Below are positions 1-8,403 of a stretch of DNA of 64,000 nt, one piece after another. A program made the translations under genes and the position numbers. The notes beneath the pieces are model-generated. The model made no database searches. It was not told where the DNA came from and worked only from the letters and a program-made list of their open reading frames with translations. Position 1 is the first letter of the stretch; each line of letters starts with the position of its first letter. The stretch is from Methylobacterium sp. Leaf117 (lineage in GTDB: Bacteria > Pseudomonadota > Alphaproteobacteria > Rhizobiales > Beijerinckiaceae): NCBI RefSeq assembly GCF_001422985.1, contig NZ_LMNL01000037.1, positions 225,332-289,331 on the forward strand, given 5' to 3'.

Positions 1-159
1 GACACCGGCGATTCACGTCATCTGCAGATCACAGTCCGGCCGGTAGGATCTCGGGACTAAATCGCTGGCGGATGTCACAATTCCCCCTCATAATACATGA
101 TACCGGACGCTATCCCGGCGGGTGCCCGTCCGAATCCATTCTCTTCCGAAGCGAACGCG

Positions 160-1038
160 ATGCCGATTCCCGCACGCCCCTCCGCAGCCCTGACCCTGGC
201 CCTGATGGCCCTCGGGTCCGTTGCGGTCGCCCTCGGACATCCGGCCCGGGCCGAGCCGGCTCCCGTCCCGAACGAACAGACCGATCCCGAGCGGGTGGCC
301 CTGGTCCAGACGCCTGCAGCCGTCGCGCCGCCCATGACCGTGACGCGCGCGGCGATCCCGCGCCGGACCCTGGCCCGCCTCCCCCGTCTCGCCAGCCTCA
401 TCGCCCAGGGCCAGCCCATCCGGATCGTGGCCTTCGGCTCCTCCTCGACCGAGGGCTCCGGCGCCTCCTCGCCGAGCACCACCTACCCGGCGCAGCTCCA
501 GCGCGATCTCGAGGCCCGGCTGAGCGGGATGGGAGCCGCCCATTCCGCCGTCACGGTGCTCAACCGGGGCGTGGGCGGCGACGATTCGGAGGCCATGGCG
601 CGCCGCCTGGAGCGCGACGTGCTCGCCGACAAGCCGGACCTCGTGATCTGGCAGACCGGCAGCAACGACCCGATGAGCGGCGTCAGTGTCGCGCGCTTCT
701 CCGAACTGACCCGCGCCGGCATCCTGGCCATGCGCGCCACCGGCGCCGACGTGGTGCTGATGGACCAGCAATGGTGCAAGAAGCTCTCGACCACCGACGG
801 GGCCGAGGCCTACGGCGTCGCCCTCCACGCCATCGCCACCGAGCTCAACGTGCCGGTGATCCGCCGCAATGCCCTGATGCGCGCCTGGGCCGCCCAGGGC
901 CTGCTGACGCCGACTCAGATGATCGGCCCCGATGGTCTGCACATGACCGATGCGGGCTACGATCGCCTGGCCCAGGCCGCCACCGCGCAGATCCTCGTCA
1001 ATGCGGGCCTGCCGCAGGACGCGAGCACCCGGAACTGA
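160..1038 (+). CDS. Secreted SGNH/GDSL-family hydrolase
   Basis: A 292-aa protein with an N-terminal signal peptide (hydrophobic stretch about residues 9-26, then HPARAEP). The SGNH blocks are readable: FGSSSTEG near residue 93 (block I, nucleophile probably Ser95), an NRGVGGDDS block II, IWQTGSNDP (block III Asn) and GPDGLHMTDAGY, which supplies the Asp-x-x-His pair. The family hydrolyses esters, acyl groups or acetyl groups on lipids and sugars; the substrate cannot be read here. An upstream in-frame ATG at 97 would put extra residues in front of the signal peptide, so 160 is preferred. It stands alone, convergent with the leftward MBL gene. Confidence 0.85.
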   Translation: MPIPARPSAALTLALMALGSVAVALGHPARAEPAPVPNEQTDPERVALVQTPAAVAPPMTVTRAAIPRRTLARLPRLASLIAQGQPIRIVAFGSSSTEGSGASSPSTTYPAQLQRDLEARLSGMGAAHSAVTVLNRGVGGDDSEAMARRLERDVLADKPDLVIWQTGSNDPMSGVSVARFSELTRAGILAMRATGADVVLMDQQWCKKLSTTDGAEAYGVALHAIATELNVPVIRRNALMRAWAAQGLLTPTQMIGPDGLHMTDAGYDRLAQAATAQILVNAGLPQDASTRN

Positions 1039-1137
1039 GGGCGAGACCCCACCGCTACGGCCGAAGAGGCTTCGACAGGAAGTCAGGGCCGTCGTTGGGG
1101 GCAGGGAGGTGAGGCGTTCCCCCCTCCTCCCGGGCCC

Positions 1138-1962
1138 TCACAGGTCCAGCGTGACGCTCAACCCGTCATAGGCCGGCACCACGTCCGGCGGCAGCCTGGC
1201 GCTCAGCGTGGCGTAGTCGAGATCGGTGTGCAGGTTGGTCAGGATGGCGCGGCGCGGACGCACCCGCGCGATCAGCGCCAGGGCGTCCGAGACCGAGTAA
1301 TGCGTCGGATGCGGGGTCTCCCGCAGGGCGTCGATGATCAGCAGGTCGAGGCCGTGCAGCCGATCCTGCGCCGCCTCCGGCATCAGGCTGACATCGGGGG
1401 CGTAGGCCACCGGGCCGAAGCGGAATCCGAGCGCCGCCTCGTTGCCGTGCTCCAGGCCGAAGGGCAGGGCCGTCACCGCTCCGCCGGGGCCGTCCACCTG
1501 CATCGCCTCCCCGTCCGCCAGGTCGTTTATGTCGAGGATCGGCGGGTACTCGCTGCCGGGCGGGGTCTCGAAGCAATAGCCGAAGCGCGCCTCCAGCAGG
1601 CTCCGGGTCCGGGCATCGGCGAAGACCGGAATGCGCCGGCGCATATGGATCACGAGGGCGCGCACGTCGTCGATGCCGTGGGTGTGGTCGGCATGCGCAT
1701 GGGTGAAGAGGATCGCGTCGAGGCGCTGGACCGCCCGCCCCAGCAGCTGCTCGCGCAGGTCGGGGGAGGTGTCGACCAGGAGGGTGGTGGCCGCGTCGCT
1801 CCTGGTCGCATCGCGCCCGTCTCTATGCCGCTCGACCAGGATCGAGCAGCGACGGCGCCGGTTCCTCGGCTCGCCCGGATCGCAGGCCCCCCAGCCGTAG
1901 CCGACGCGAGGCACGCCGCCCGACGAACCGCAGCCGAGGATCGTCACCGTCAATGAACCCAT
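1138..1962 (-). CDS. MBL-fold metallo-hydrolase (PhnP/RNase Z-like)
   Basis: A 274-aa metallo-beta-lactamase-fold protein opening with TVTILGCGSSGGVPRVG and carrying the metal-binding THAHADHTHGIDD motif, followed by DVSLMPE and a late LTNLHTDLDY histidine. This is the arrangement of the PhnP/cyclic phosphodiesterase-like branch of the fold, which cleaves phosphodiesters in the cytoplasm. The substrate is not known. It is the last gene of the leftward block that includes tatD, metG, holB and tmk, an order I associate with Rhizobiales; co-transcription with tatD is likely, given a gap of about 70 nt. Confidence 0.85.
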   Translation of the reverse strand: MGSLTVTILGCGSSGGVPRVGYGWGACDPGEPRNRRRRCSILVERHRDGRDATRSDAATTLLVDTSPDLREQLLGRAVQRLDAILFTHAHADHTHGIDDVRALVIHMRRRIPVFADARTRSLLEARFGYCFETPPGSEYPPILDINDLADGEAMQVDGPGGAVTALPFGLEHGNEAALGFRFGPVAYAPDVSLMPEAAQDRLHGLDLLIIDALRETPHPTHYSVSDALALIARVRPRRAILTNLHTDLDYATLSARLPPDVVPAYDGLSVTLDL

Positions 1963-2035
1963 CCGCCCCTCCGTGCCCGTTGGTATCGGAGGCGGGCAGG
2001 GCCTGTCACGCCCCGATCCGAGCCCCCTGCCCGGC

Positions 2036-2815
2036 TCAGGCCGCGGCCTTGTGGAACAGCCGATGGAAATTGGCCGTGGTCAGGGCGGCGAAGTCCGGGA
2101 GTTCCAGGGCGAGGGTCTGGGCCAGGGAGCGGGCAGTGTCCGCCGTGTAGGCCGGCTCGTTGGTGCGGCCGCGATGCGGCTCGGGCGCCAGGAACGGGGC
2201 ATCGGTCTCCACCAGGATGCGGTCGCGCGGCACCGTGAGGGCGATCGCCCGCAGGTCGTGCGAGCGCCGGAAGGTGACGATGCCGGAGAACGACACGAAC
2301 AGGCCGAGCTCGACTCCTACCGCGGCGAGGCGCGCGCCGGACGAGAAGCAGTGGAGGACGGCCGTGAAGGCGCCGCGCCCCATCTCGTCGACGAGGATCG
2401 CCTCCATCTCGGCATCGGCATCGCGGGAATGGATGACGAGCGGCAGCCCGGTCTCGCGTGCGGCGGCGATGTGGCGCCGGAAAACCCGCTCCTGCACCGC
2501 CTCCGGAGCCGCATTGTCGTAGTGGAAGTCGAGCCCCGCCTCGCCGATGCCGATGCAGCGGGGATGGTGCGTGTGGGACACGATGGCCTCGGTCGGCACG
2601 TCCGGTTCGTCGCCGGCCCCGTTCGGATGGGTGCCGATGGTGTGCCAGATCTCCGGATGCGCCTCGGACAGGGCCTCGTAGGTCCCCGCCCTGGCGACCC
2701 GCGTCGAAATCGTGACCATCCGGGTCACACCGGCGGACCGGGCACGGGCGATGACGCCCGGCAGATCCTCCGAAAAGTTCGGAAAATCGAGATGGCAGTG
2801 GCTGTCGACCAGCAT
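2036..2815 (-). CDS. tatD: TatD-family metal-dependent hydrolase (YcfH type)
   Basis: A 259-aa TIM-barrel amidohydrolase-like protein. MLVDSHCHLDF at the start supplies the HxH metal ligands; GEAGLDFHYD, LPLVIHSRDAD and LVETDAPFLAPEPHRG supply the other family metal and catalytic motifs. TatD proteins act as 3'-5' exonucleases or DNases in DNA repair, and the YcfH branch is commonly linked to metG/holB/tmk, as here. The start at 2815 puts the HCH motif at the very N-terminus, as is normal for the family. Confidence 0.92.
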   Translation of the reverse strand: MLVDSHCHLDFPNFSEDLPGVIARARSAGVTRMVTISTRVARAGTYEALSEAHPEIWHTIGTHPNGAGDEPDVPTEAIVSHTHHPRCIGIGEAGLDFHYDNAAPEAVQERVFRRHIAAARETGLPLVIHSRDADAEMEAILVDEMGRGAFTAVLHCFSSGARLAAVGVELGLFVSFSGIVTFRRSHDLRAIALTVPRDRILVETDAPFLAPEPHRGRTNEPAYTADTARSLAQTLALELPDFAALTTANFHRLFHKAAA

Positions 2816-2885
2816 GGGGGGCTCGGGATTCCTTGAACCATCTGAAGCAGGCCGGCAGGAACGCTGGCAGCGGGAGGCTAAAGCC

Positions 2886-3215
2886 TCAGCCCGCGCCGCC
2901 CTTCGCCCTGACGTAGCTCCTCAACACCGCGTTGATCCGAGACTGATAGCCTTTGCCGAGGCTTCGAAAGTGGCGCAGCACTTCCGGATCGAGGCGCAGC
3001 GTGATTTGCTCCTTTGCTTCCGGCTTGGCAACGGGCAGCCGATCCCAGAAGCCGTCCGGCACCGTGCCTGCATCCGGATCCTGCAGGGCACGATGAGCCA
3101 CGTCCTCATCGCTGAGGGCCTTGAAGGCCGGGCTCAACGGCTCGGCGGGCGGCATCGCATCGAGGCTGTCAAACCGCACCGTCGTCCCGGGCTCGGAGAT
3201 ACGCTTCCCGGTCAT
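2886..3215 (-). CDS. brnA: BrnA-type antitoxin
   Basis: A 109-aa protein with a disordered N-terminal half (PPAEPLSPAF region) and a C-terminal ribbon-helix-helix-like segment: EQITLRLDPEVLRHFRSLGK followed by YQSRINAVLRSYV. This is the signature of BrnA antitoxins, which bind and neutralise the BrnT ribonuclease and repress their own operon. The start at 3215 (MTGKRISEPG) overlaps the end of brnT by 47 nt, typical of translationally coupled pairs; an upstream ATG at 3296 would add out-of-family residues. Confidence 0.85.
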   Translation of the reverse strand: MTGKRISEPGTTVRFDSLDAMPPAEPLSPAFKALSDEDVAHRALQDPDAGTVPDGFWDRLPVAKPEAKEQITLRLDPEVLRHFRSLGKGYQSRINAVLRSYVRAKGGAG

Positions 3216-3453
3216 GTCGTCCCGCCTTCCATGCTGAGATAATCCGGATGTCGTCGCCGCGCGGTGTGTGAACCACGCAGAGCACCGTTCCCTCATACGT
3301 GCCCAGGGTTATGAACCGCGGCTCGCCGTAGACACCTCGGGTATCCTCACGCGTGAGTCGAAATCCGCGGAAGACCTCGGCGGCTTGCCGGAAGCCGACA
3401 AGGTGCTTGGATTGGTTTGCCGCGTCCTTCTGCGGGTCCCATTGAAAACCCAT
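3169..3453 (-). CDS. brnT: BrnT-type ribonuclease toxin
   Basis: A 94-aa protein matching the BrnT family: MGFQWDPQKDAANQSKH at the N-terminus, GEPRFITLGTYEGTVLCVVHT in the middle, and IRIISAWKAGRHDREAY near the end, where the R-x-I-S-A-x-x-A-x-x-x-E-R core is usual (here the last part is GRHDREAY). BrnT is a RelE-fold mRNA-cleaving toxin. The pair sits between tatD and metG in an otherwise conserved housekeeping block, so it looks like an insertion. Confidence 0.88.
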   Translation of the reverse strand: MGFQWDPQKDAANQSKHLVGFRQAAEVFRGFRLTREDTRGVYGEPRFITLGTYEGTVLCVVHTPRGDDIRIISAWKAGRHDREAYLRARDDGAV

Positions 3454-3465
3454 CAGGCCATGTCG

Positions 3466-3478
3466 TTACAGAATGTAG
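3466..3478 (-). promoter_or_regulatory. Candidate brnTA operator (TTACA-GAA-TGTAG)
   Basis: A short inverted repeat with TACA/TGTA arms around a 3-nt centre lies 13-25 nt upstream of the brnT start codon, where BrnA would be expected to bind for autorepression. It is the only obvious dyad in the 74-nt gap between metG and brnT. Assigning it to BrnA is inference. Confidence 0.3.
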
Positions 3479-3527
3479 TGCGAGACGATCGAGCCTTCCA
3501 GTCCTATTCCTCAACCCGACCTCCGCC

Positions 3528-5132
3528 TCAGGCGGACGGCGCCTCCGGCTCGACGAAGCGCGGGAACAGGCCCGCGGGGGCGGGGAGTGCCGTTCCGGGA
3601 ACGAGGCGGCCGCCCTCCCCCACGTCGACGAGCTGCCGCCGGTCCGTCGGCACGGCCAGGAGATCGAGGAGCCGGGCACCGGAACCCGGCATGAAGGGCT
3701 GAACCAGGATGCCGATGGCCCGCAGGGTCTCGGCCACCACGTAGAGCGAGGCCGCCATCCGGGCCGGATCGGATTTGCGCAGCACCCAGGGCTTCTGGGC
3801 GTCGAAGTAGCGGTCGGCGGCGGTGATCACGGACCAGATCTCGGCGAGCGCGGTGTGGAGGGCGAGCTTGTCCATCGCCGTCCGCACGGTGGCGGGCAAG
3901 GCATCGGCCAGCGCCAGCAGGGCGCGGTCGTCCTCGGTGAGATCGCCATGTTCGGGAACCGCGCCGGAACAGTTCTTGGCGATCATCGAGAGCGAGCGCT
4001 GGGCGAGGTTGCCGAGGCCGTTCGAGAGGTCCGCCGTGTAGCGGGTGATGATCGCCTCGTGGCTGTAATTGCCGTCGCCGCCGAAGGGCACCTCGCGCAG
4101 CACGAAGTGGCGCACCGCGTCGACGCCGTAGGTCGCGATCAGGTCCATCGGGTCGACGACGTTGCCCAGCGACTTCGACATCTTCTCGCCCTTGGAGAGC
4201 AGGAAGCCATGGCCGAAGACGCGCTTGGGCAGGGCCAGGCCGGCCGACATCAGGAAGGCCGGCCAGTACACCGCGTGGAAGCGCACGATGTCCTTGCCGA
4301 TGACGTGCAGGTCCATCGGCCAGAATTTCGTCCGCGCGTCGGCCTCGTCGGGAAAACCCGTGACGGTGAGATAGTTGGTCAGGGCATCGACCCAGACGTA
4401 CATGACGTGGTCCGGGTGGCCCGGCACCGGCACGCCCCAGTCGAAATTGGTGCGGCTGACGGAGAAGTCCTTCAGGCCCGAGCGCACGAAGCTCGCCACC
4501 TCGTTGCGCCGGGTCTCCGGTCCGATGAAGTCGGGCTCGGCCTCGTACAGGGCGAGCAGCCGGTCCTGATAGGCGGACAGACGGAACAGGAAATTCTCCT
4601 CCTCCATCCAGGTCAGGGGCGTGCCGGTCTCGCGCGAGCGCCGCTCGCCGTCGGGACCGATCTCGGTCTCGTCCTCGGCGTAGTAGGCCTCGTCGCGCAC
4701 CGAGTACCAGCCGGCATATTTCGACAGGTAGAGGTCGCCGTTGGCCTCCATCCGGCGCCACAGTTCCTGGGCGGCGGCGTAATGATCGGGCTCGGTGGTG
4801 CGGATGAAGCGGTCGTGGCTGCATCCGAGCGCCTCGGCCATGGCGCGGAAGCGCGCCGACATGTCGTCGACGAGGGCGCGCGGCGTGATCCCGGCCTTGG
4901 CGGCGGTCTGCTGGATCTTGATGCCGTGCTCGTCGGTGCCGGTGGAGAACAGCACGTCGTAGCCGTCGAGGCGCTTGAAGCGCGCGATCGCGTCCGTGGC
5001 GATCACCTCGTAGGCGTGGCCGATATGCGGCGCGCCGTTCGGATAGGAGATCGCGGTGGAGAGGCTGAAGGTCTTGGCGGCGGCCGGGTCGGTGGCGGTC
5101 ACGTCGAAAGGTTCCCCGGATACAGGGTTCAT
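3528..5132 (-). CDS. metG: Methionine--tRNA ligase
   Basis: A 534-aa class I aminoacyl-tRNA synthetase that charges tRNA-Met. It shows the HIGH signature as PHIGHAYE (residues 35-42), the [16 protein letters not shown] stretch, [13 protein letters not shown], and the KMSKS loop as [10 protein letters not shown] about residue 325. The C-terminal anticodon-binding helical domain follows, and there is no extra C-terminal tRNA-binding (Trbp111-like) domain; about 510-540 aa is usual for Rhizobiales MetG. It lies between brnT and holB in the leftward block; the gap to holB is about 50 nt. Confidence 0.96.
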   Translation of the reverse strand: MNPVSGEPFDVTATDPAAAKTFSLSTAISYPNGAPHIGHAYEVIATDAIARFKRLDGYDVLFSTGTDEHGIKIQQTAAKAGITPRALVDDMSARFRAMAEALGCSHDRFIRTTEPDHYAAAQELWRRMEANGDLYLSKYAGWYSVRDEAYYAEDETEIGPDGERRSRETGTPLTWMEEENFLFRLSAYQDRLLALYEAEPDFIGPETRRNEVASFVRSGLKDFSVSRTNFDWGVPVPGHPDHVMYVWVDALTNYLTVTGFPDEADARTKFWPMDLHVIGKDIVRFHAVYWPAFLMSAGLALPKRVFGHGFLLSKGEKMSKSLGNVVDPMDLIATYGVDAVRHFVLREVPFGGDGNYSHEAIITRYTADLSNGLGNLAQRSLSMIAKNCSGAVPEHGDLTEDDRALLALADALPATVRTAMDKLALHTALAEIWSVITAADRYFDAQKPWVLRKSDPARMAASLYVVAETLRAIGILVQPFMPGSGARLLDLLAVPTDRRQLVDVGEGGRLVPGTALPAPAGLFPRFVEPEAPSA

Positions 5133-5182
5133 GGGATCACGGGCCGGCGCGACGGTATCGGATCCCAGGATACCAGCCCGCG

Positions 5183-6253
5183 TCAGACGGCGCGGAGCGC
5201 ACCGGCCAGGTCTCCGAACAGGGACAGGACCAGGGGCCGGCGGTCGAGATTGTAGGTTGCGGCCTCCCGCGCGGCGCGGGCGATCTTGTCACACACCTCG
5301 ACCAGGGCCGCAAGGCGGGCGGGCGGCTCGTGCCGGCGCCGGTCGAGTTCGGCCGAGACGAAGCGGAACACCGTGTCGAGGCTGTCGGCGAACAGATCGT
5401 CGGATTCGCGCCCGCTGAGCTTCTCGGCCAGGGCCAGGATGCGGCGCCAGTCCGGGTGGTCCAGGCGGGCGAGCAGGGTCTCGACCTCCGCGACGAGGTT
5501 GGCGCGGGCGGGATCGAGCATCGCCACCGCCTGCGCCACCGACCCCTCCGCGAGCTGCGCCGCCCGGGCGAGCGCCTGCGGATCGGGCTGCCCGAAGGGC
5601 GGGGCGAAGCGGGTGACCACCCGCGCCACGTCCGCCTCGGCCAGGGGGCGCAGGGTGAGGGCGCGGCAGCGCGAGCGGATGGTCGGCAGCAGCCGTCCCG
5701 GCGCGTGGCTGACGATGAGGAACAGGCAGCGCGGCGGGGGCTCCTCCACCATCTTGAGCAGCGCGTTGGCGCTGTTGGCGTTCAGGTCCTCGGCGCTGTC
5801 GACGATGCAGATGCGGTAGCCGCCCGCGCTGCCCGCCGTGGAGCCGAAGAGCGCGAGGGCGCCCCGGGCCGCGTCGACCGAGATCTTGGTCGCCAACGTC
5901 TTGGCATTGGCCGCGCGGGTCCGGCGCAGGGCCACGAGGTTCGGATGCGACAGGGCCGCCACCTGCCGGGCCGCCGGATGGGACGGATCGACCGCGAGGG
6001 TGTCGGGCACGTCCCGCGCCGTCGGATGGGCGATGAGCCAGCGGGCGACCCGGTAGGCCAGCGTCGCCTTGCCGATGCCGCGCGGGCCGCCGATGAGCCA
6101 GGCATGGTGCAGGCGCCCGGAGCCGATCGCCTCGACGAAGGCGGCCTCCGCCTCCGCGTGGCCGACGAGGTCGGCCTGCTCGCGCGGGCGCGGGACCTCG
6201 GGGAGGTCGCCCGGCTCGACATCCTCGGGGGCGCGCTCAGGCCGCATCGTCAT
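5183..6253 (-). CDS. holB: DNA polymerase III delta' subunit
   Basis: A 356-aa clamp-loader subunit. It has [20 protein letters not shown] (P-loop GPRGIGKAT about residues 45-53), [20 protein letters not shown] (the conserved NALLK-EEPP motif) and [19 protein letters not shown] (the sensor and SRC motif typical of delta'). With gamma/tau and delta it loads the beta clamp. The start codon lies inside the end of tmk (17-nt overlap at 6237-6253), so the two are translationally coupled; the second Met at 6247 is an equally possible start. The frame stays open further upstream, but that part is a shadow of tmk. Confidence 0.93.
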   Translation of the reverse strand: MTMRPERAPEDVEPGDLPEVPRPREQADLVGHAEAEAAFVEAIGSGRLHHAWLIGGPRGIGKATLAYRVARWLIAHPTARDVPDTLAVDPSHPAARQVAALSHPNLVALRRTRAANAKTLATKISVDAARGALALFGSTAGSAGGYRICIVDSAEDLNANSANALLKMVEEPPPRCLFLIVSHAPGRLLPTIRSRCRALTLRPLAEADVARVVTRFAPPFGQPDPQALARAAQLAEGSVAQAVAMLDPARANLVAEVETLLARLDHPDWRRILALAEKLSGRESDDLFADSLDTVFRFVSAELDRRRHEPPARLAALVEVCDKIARAAREAATYNLDRRPLVLSLFGDLAGALRAV

Positions 6254-7001
6254 GCTTCGGACCGTCCTGCTTGGGACCATCCTGCCCCGAATCGTCCTGC
6301 CCCGGGCCGTCTTGCTCGGGCCCGGCCGAGCCGCGCAGGAGGCGGGGCAGGCGCTCGGCGACGACGGCGCGGATCGCCGCCTCCACCGCATCGGCCGGCA
6401 GGGCGGCGTTGACGACGGCGCAGCGCTTCGGCTCCTCCGCCGCGATGGCCAGGAAGGCCGAGCGCAGACGGGCATGGAAGGCGAGGGCCTCCGCCTCGAA
6501 ACGGTCGACCGCCCCGTCGGAACCGGCCTCGCGGCGCGCCCGCGCCCGCGCGAGGCCAAGCTCCGGGTCGCAATCGAGGATCAGGGTCAGGTCGGGCCGG
6601 GTCGGGCCGACGACGACGCGCTCGAGGGCGCCGAGGACGGCCGGGTCGAGGCCGCCGGCCGCGCCCTGATAGGCCCGGGTCGAGTCGGCGAAGCGATCGC
6701 AGAGCACGATCTCGCCCCGGGCCAAGGCGGGACGGATCCGGGTGTCGAGATGGTCGATCCGGGCGGCGGAGAACAGCAGCGCCTCGGCGAAGGGACCGTG
6801 GGGCTTGGCCAGCCCCGACAGCAGCGCCTCGCGGATGCGCTCGGCCTTGACCGAGCCGCCGGGCTCCCGCGTCGTCAGCACGGGGCGGCCGGATTCCGTG
6901 CGCAGATGCGCGGCGAGGCGGCGGATCTGGGTGGACTTGCCGGCCCCCTCCCCGCCCTCGAAGGTGATGAAGGTCCCTTCCCCCGATCCGGCCGCCGTCA
7001 C
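6237..7001 (-). CDS. tmk: Thymidylate kinase
   Basis: A 254-aa dTMP kinase making dTDP. It shows the P-loop FEGGEGAGKST (about residues 13-23), TREPGGS, and LCDRFADSTRAYQG (DR motif). Typical bacterial Tmk is 205-215 aa. This one carries about 35 extra C-terminal residues made of imperfect five-residue GPxQD repeats, encoded by a short in-frame DNA repeat at about 6255-6325. That tail is probably disordered and not needed for catalysis. It overlaps the carboxypeptidase gene by 4 nt (ATGA) and holB by 17 nt. Confidence 0.95.
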   Translation of the reverse strand: MTAAGSGEGTFITFEGGEGAGKSTQIRRLAAHLRTESGRPVLTTREPGGSVKAERIREALLSGLAKPHGPFAEALLFSAARIDHLDTRIRPALARGEIVLCDRFADSTRAYQGAAGGLDPAVLGALERVVVGPTRPDLTLILDCDPELGLARARARREAGSDGAVDRFEAEALAFHARLRSAFLAIAAEEPKRCAVVNAALPADAVEAAIRAVVAERLPRLLRGSAGPEQDGPGQDDSGQDGPKQDGPKHDDAA

Positions 7002-8269
7002 GATTTCGCGCCGGCCTTCTCGAAGGCTTTGCGGAACAGGCCGGTGCCGACCTCCCAGGTTGCGTCGAGCGCCCGCTGCGGGATGGTGCCCGCCTCCACG
7101 GTGTCGCCCGCATAGAGCGGCTGGTCGAGGGCCTGGGTGTCGCCGCGGGTGATGCGCAGGCGGCCGATCTCGCGGCCCTGTTCGACGGGGGCGACCAGGG
7201 GTCCCTGGTAGACCACCTTGGCGGTGATCCGGTCACCGGAGCCCCGCGGCAGCAGCACCCGCACGGCCTTCTTGGCGACGAGCGGCACGCTGCCGGCCGC
7301 GCCGCCGTAGACGGAGGCCTCCGCCACGGTCTCGCCGCTGGTGAAGATCTGGCGCGGCTCGAAGGCGCGGAAGCCCCATTCCATCAGCTTGCGCGATTCC
7401 GCGGCCCGGTCGCGGGCGGTCTTCAGCCCGCTCACCACCATGATCAGGCGCTGACCGTTCTGCACCGCCGAGCCGGTGAGGCCGTAGCCCGATTCCTCCA
7501 GGTAGCCGGTCTTGAGCCCGTCGGCGCCGATGTCGAGGGTGAGCAGCGGGTTGCGGTTCTGCTGCTTGATCTTGTTCCAGGTGAACTCGCGCTCGGCGAA
7601 GATCTTGTACAGGTCCGGGTAGGTCTCGATCAGGTGCAGGGCGAGCTTGGCGAGGTCGCGGGCGGTCACCTTCTGGTCCGGCGCCGAGTAGCCGGTGGCG
7701 TTGCGGAAGGTCGAGCGCGTCAGGCCGATCTCCTTCGCCCGCGCCGTCATCATCCGCCCGAAATTCTCCTCCGTGCCGGCGATGCCCTCGGCGATGGCGA
7801 TGGCGGCATCGTTGCCCGACTGCACGATGAGGCCGCGCAGGAGATCGGACAGCTTGATGCGGCTGTTGAGCTGCGCGAACATCGAGGAGCCGCCGCCGCC
7901 CGCCCCGCCCCGGCGCCAGGCGTCCTCGGTGATCTGGAACTCCGAATCCATGGTGAGCCGGCCCCGCCGGATCTCGTTGAACACGATCTCGGTGGTCATC
8001 AGCTTGGCCATGCTGGCCGGCGAGAAGGGCTCGTCGGCCCCCTTCTCGAACAGCACCGAGCCGGAATCGGCATCGACCAGGATGGCGTGCGGCGCCGCTG
8101 TCTGAAAGCTCTGGGCCCGGGCGCCGCCCGTCTCGAAGAGGCTCAGCGCCGCCAGCACCGACGCCACGATCAAGCCTGGCACGACTGCGCGGCCCGATCT
8201 GCTGCGCCCTGCGAGGCCGGATCCGGTACGCTCCGCAAGGACCAATCTCAAACCCATTCCCCGCCTCAC
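6998..8269 (-). CDS. D-alanyl-D-alanine carboxypeptidase (PBP5/6 family)
   Basis: A 423-aa peptidase S11 protein that trims the terminal D-Ala from peptidoglycan stem peptides in the periplasm. The three penicillin-binding motifs are present: SMAK at residues 86-89 (nucleophile Ser86), SGN at 151-153 and KTG at 253-255. An N-terminal membrane or signal segment (about 30-44) ends at GGARAQS. The C-terminal half has the beta-rich domain seen in DacA/DacC-type enzymes. It is first in the compact dacC-like/tmk/holB run, a linkage usual in alphaproteobacteria. Confidence 0.94.
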   Translation of the reverse strand: MRRGMGLRLVLAERTGSGLAGRSRSGRAVVPGLIVASVLAALSLFETGGARAQSFQTAAPHAILVDADSGSVLFEKGADEPFSPASMAKLMTTEIVFNEIRRGRLTMDSEFQITEDAWRRGGAGGGGSSMFAQLNSRIKLSDLLRGLIVQSGNDAAIAIAEGIAGTEENFGRMMTARAKEIGLTRSTFRNATGYSAPDQKVTARDLAKLALHLIETYPDLYKIFAEREFTWNKIKQQNRNPLLTLDIGADGLKTGYLEESGYGLTGSAVQNGQRLIMVVSGLKTARDRAAESRKLMEWGFRAFEPRQIFTSGETVAEASVYGGAAGSVPLVAKKAVRVLLPRGSGDRITAKVVYQGPLVAPVEQGREIGRLRITRGDTQALDQPLYAGDTVEAGTIPQRALDATWEVGTGLFRKAFEKAGAKS

Positions 8270-8403
8270 GCCGACCCGTCCATCGCCCCCACGATCAAGC
8301 GTGACGTTACAGGCATTCGCCGCCGAGATCGAACCCCAATCGCACCCGATTGTCGATGACGCGACGATGCGTCCGGAACACCACGGACAGGCCGAGGCGA
8401 CGC

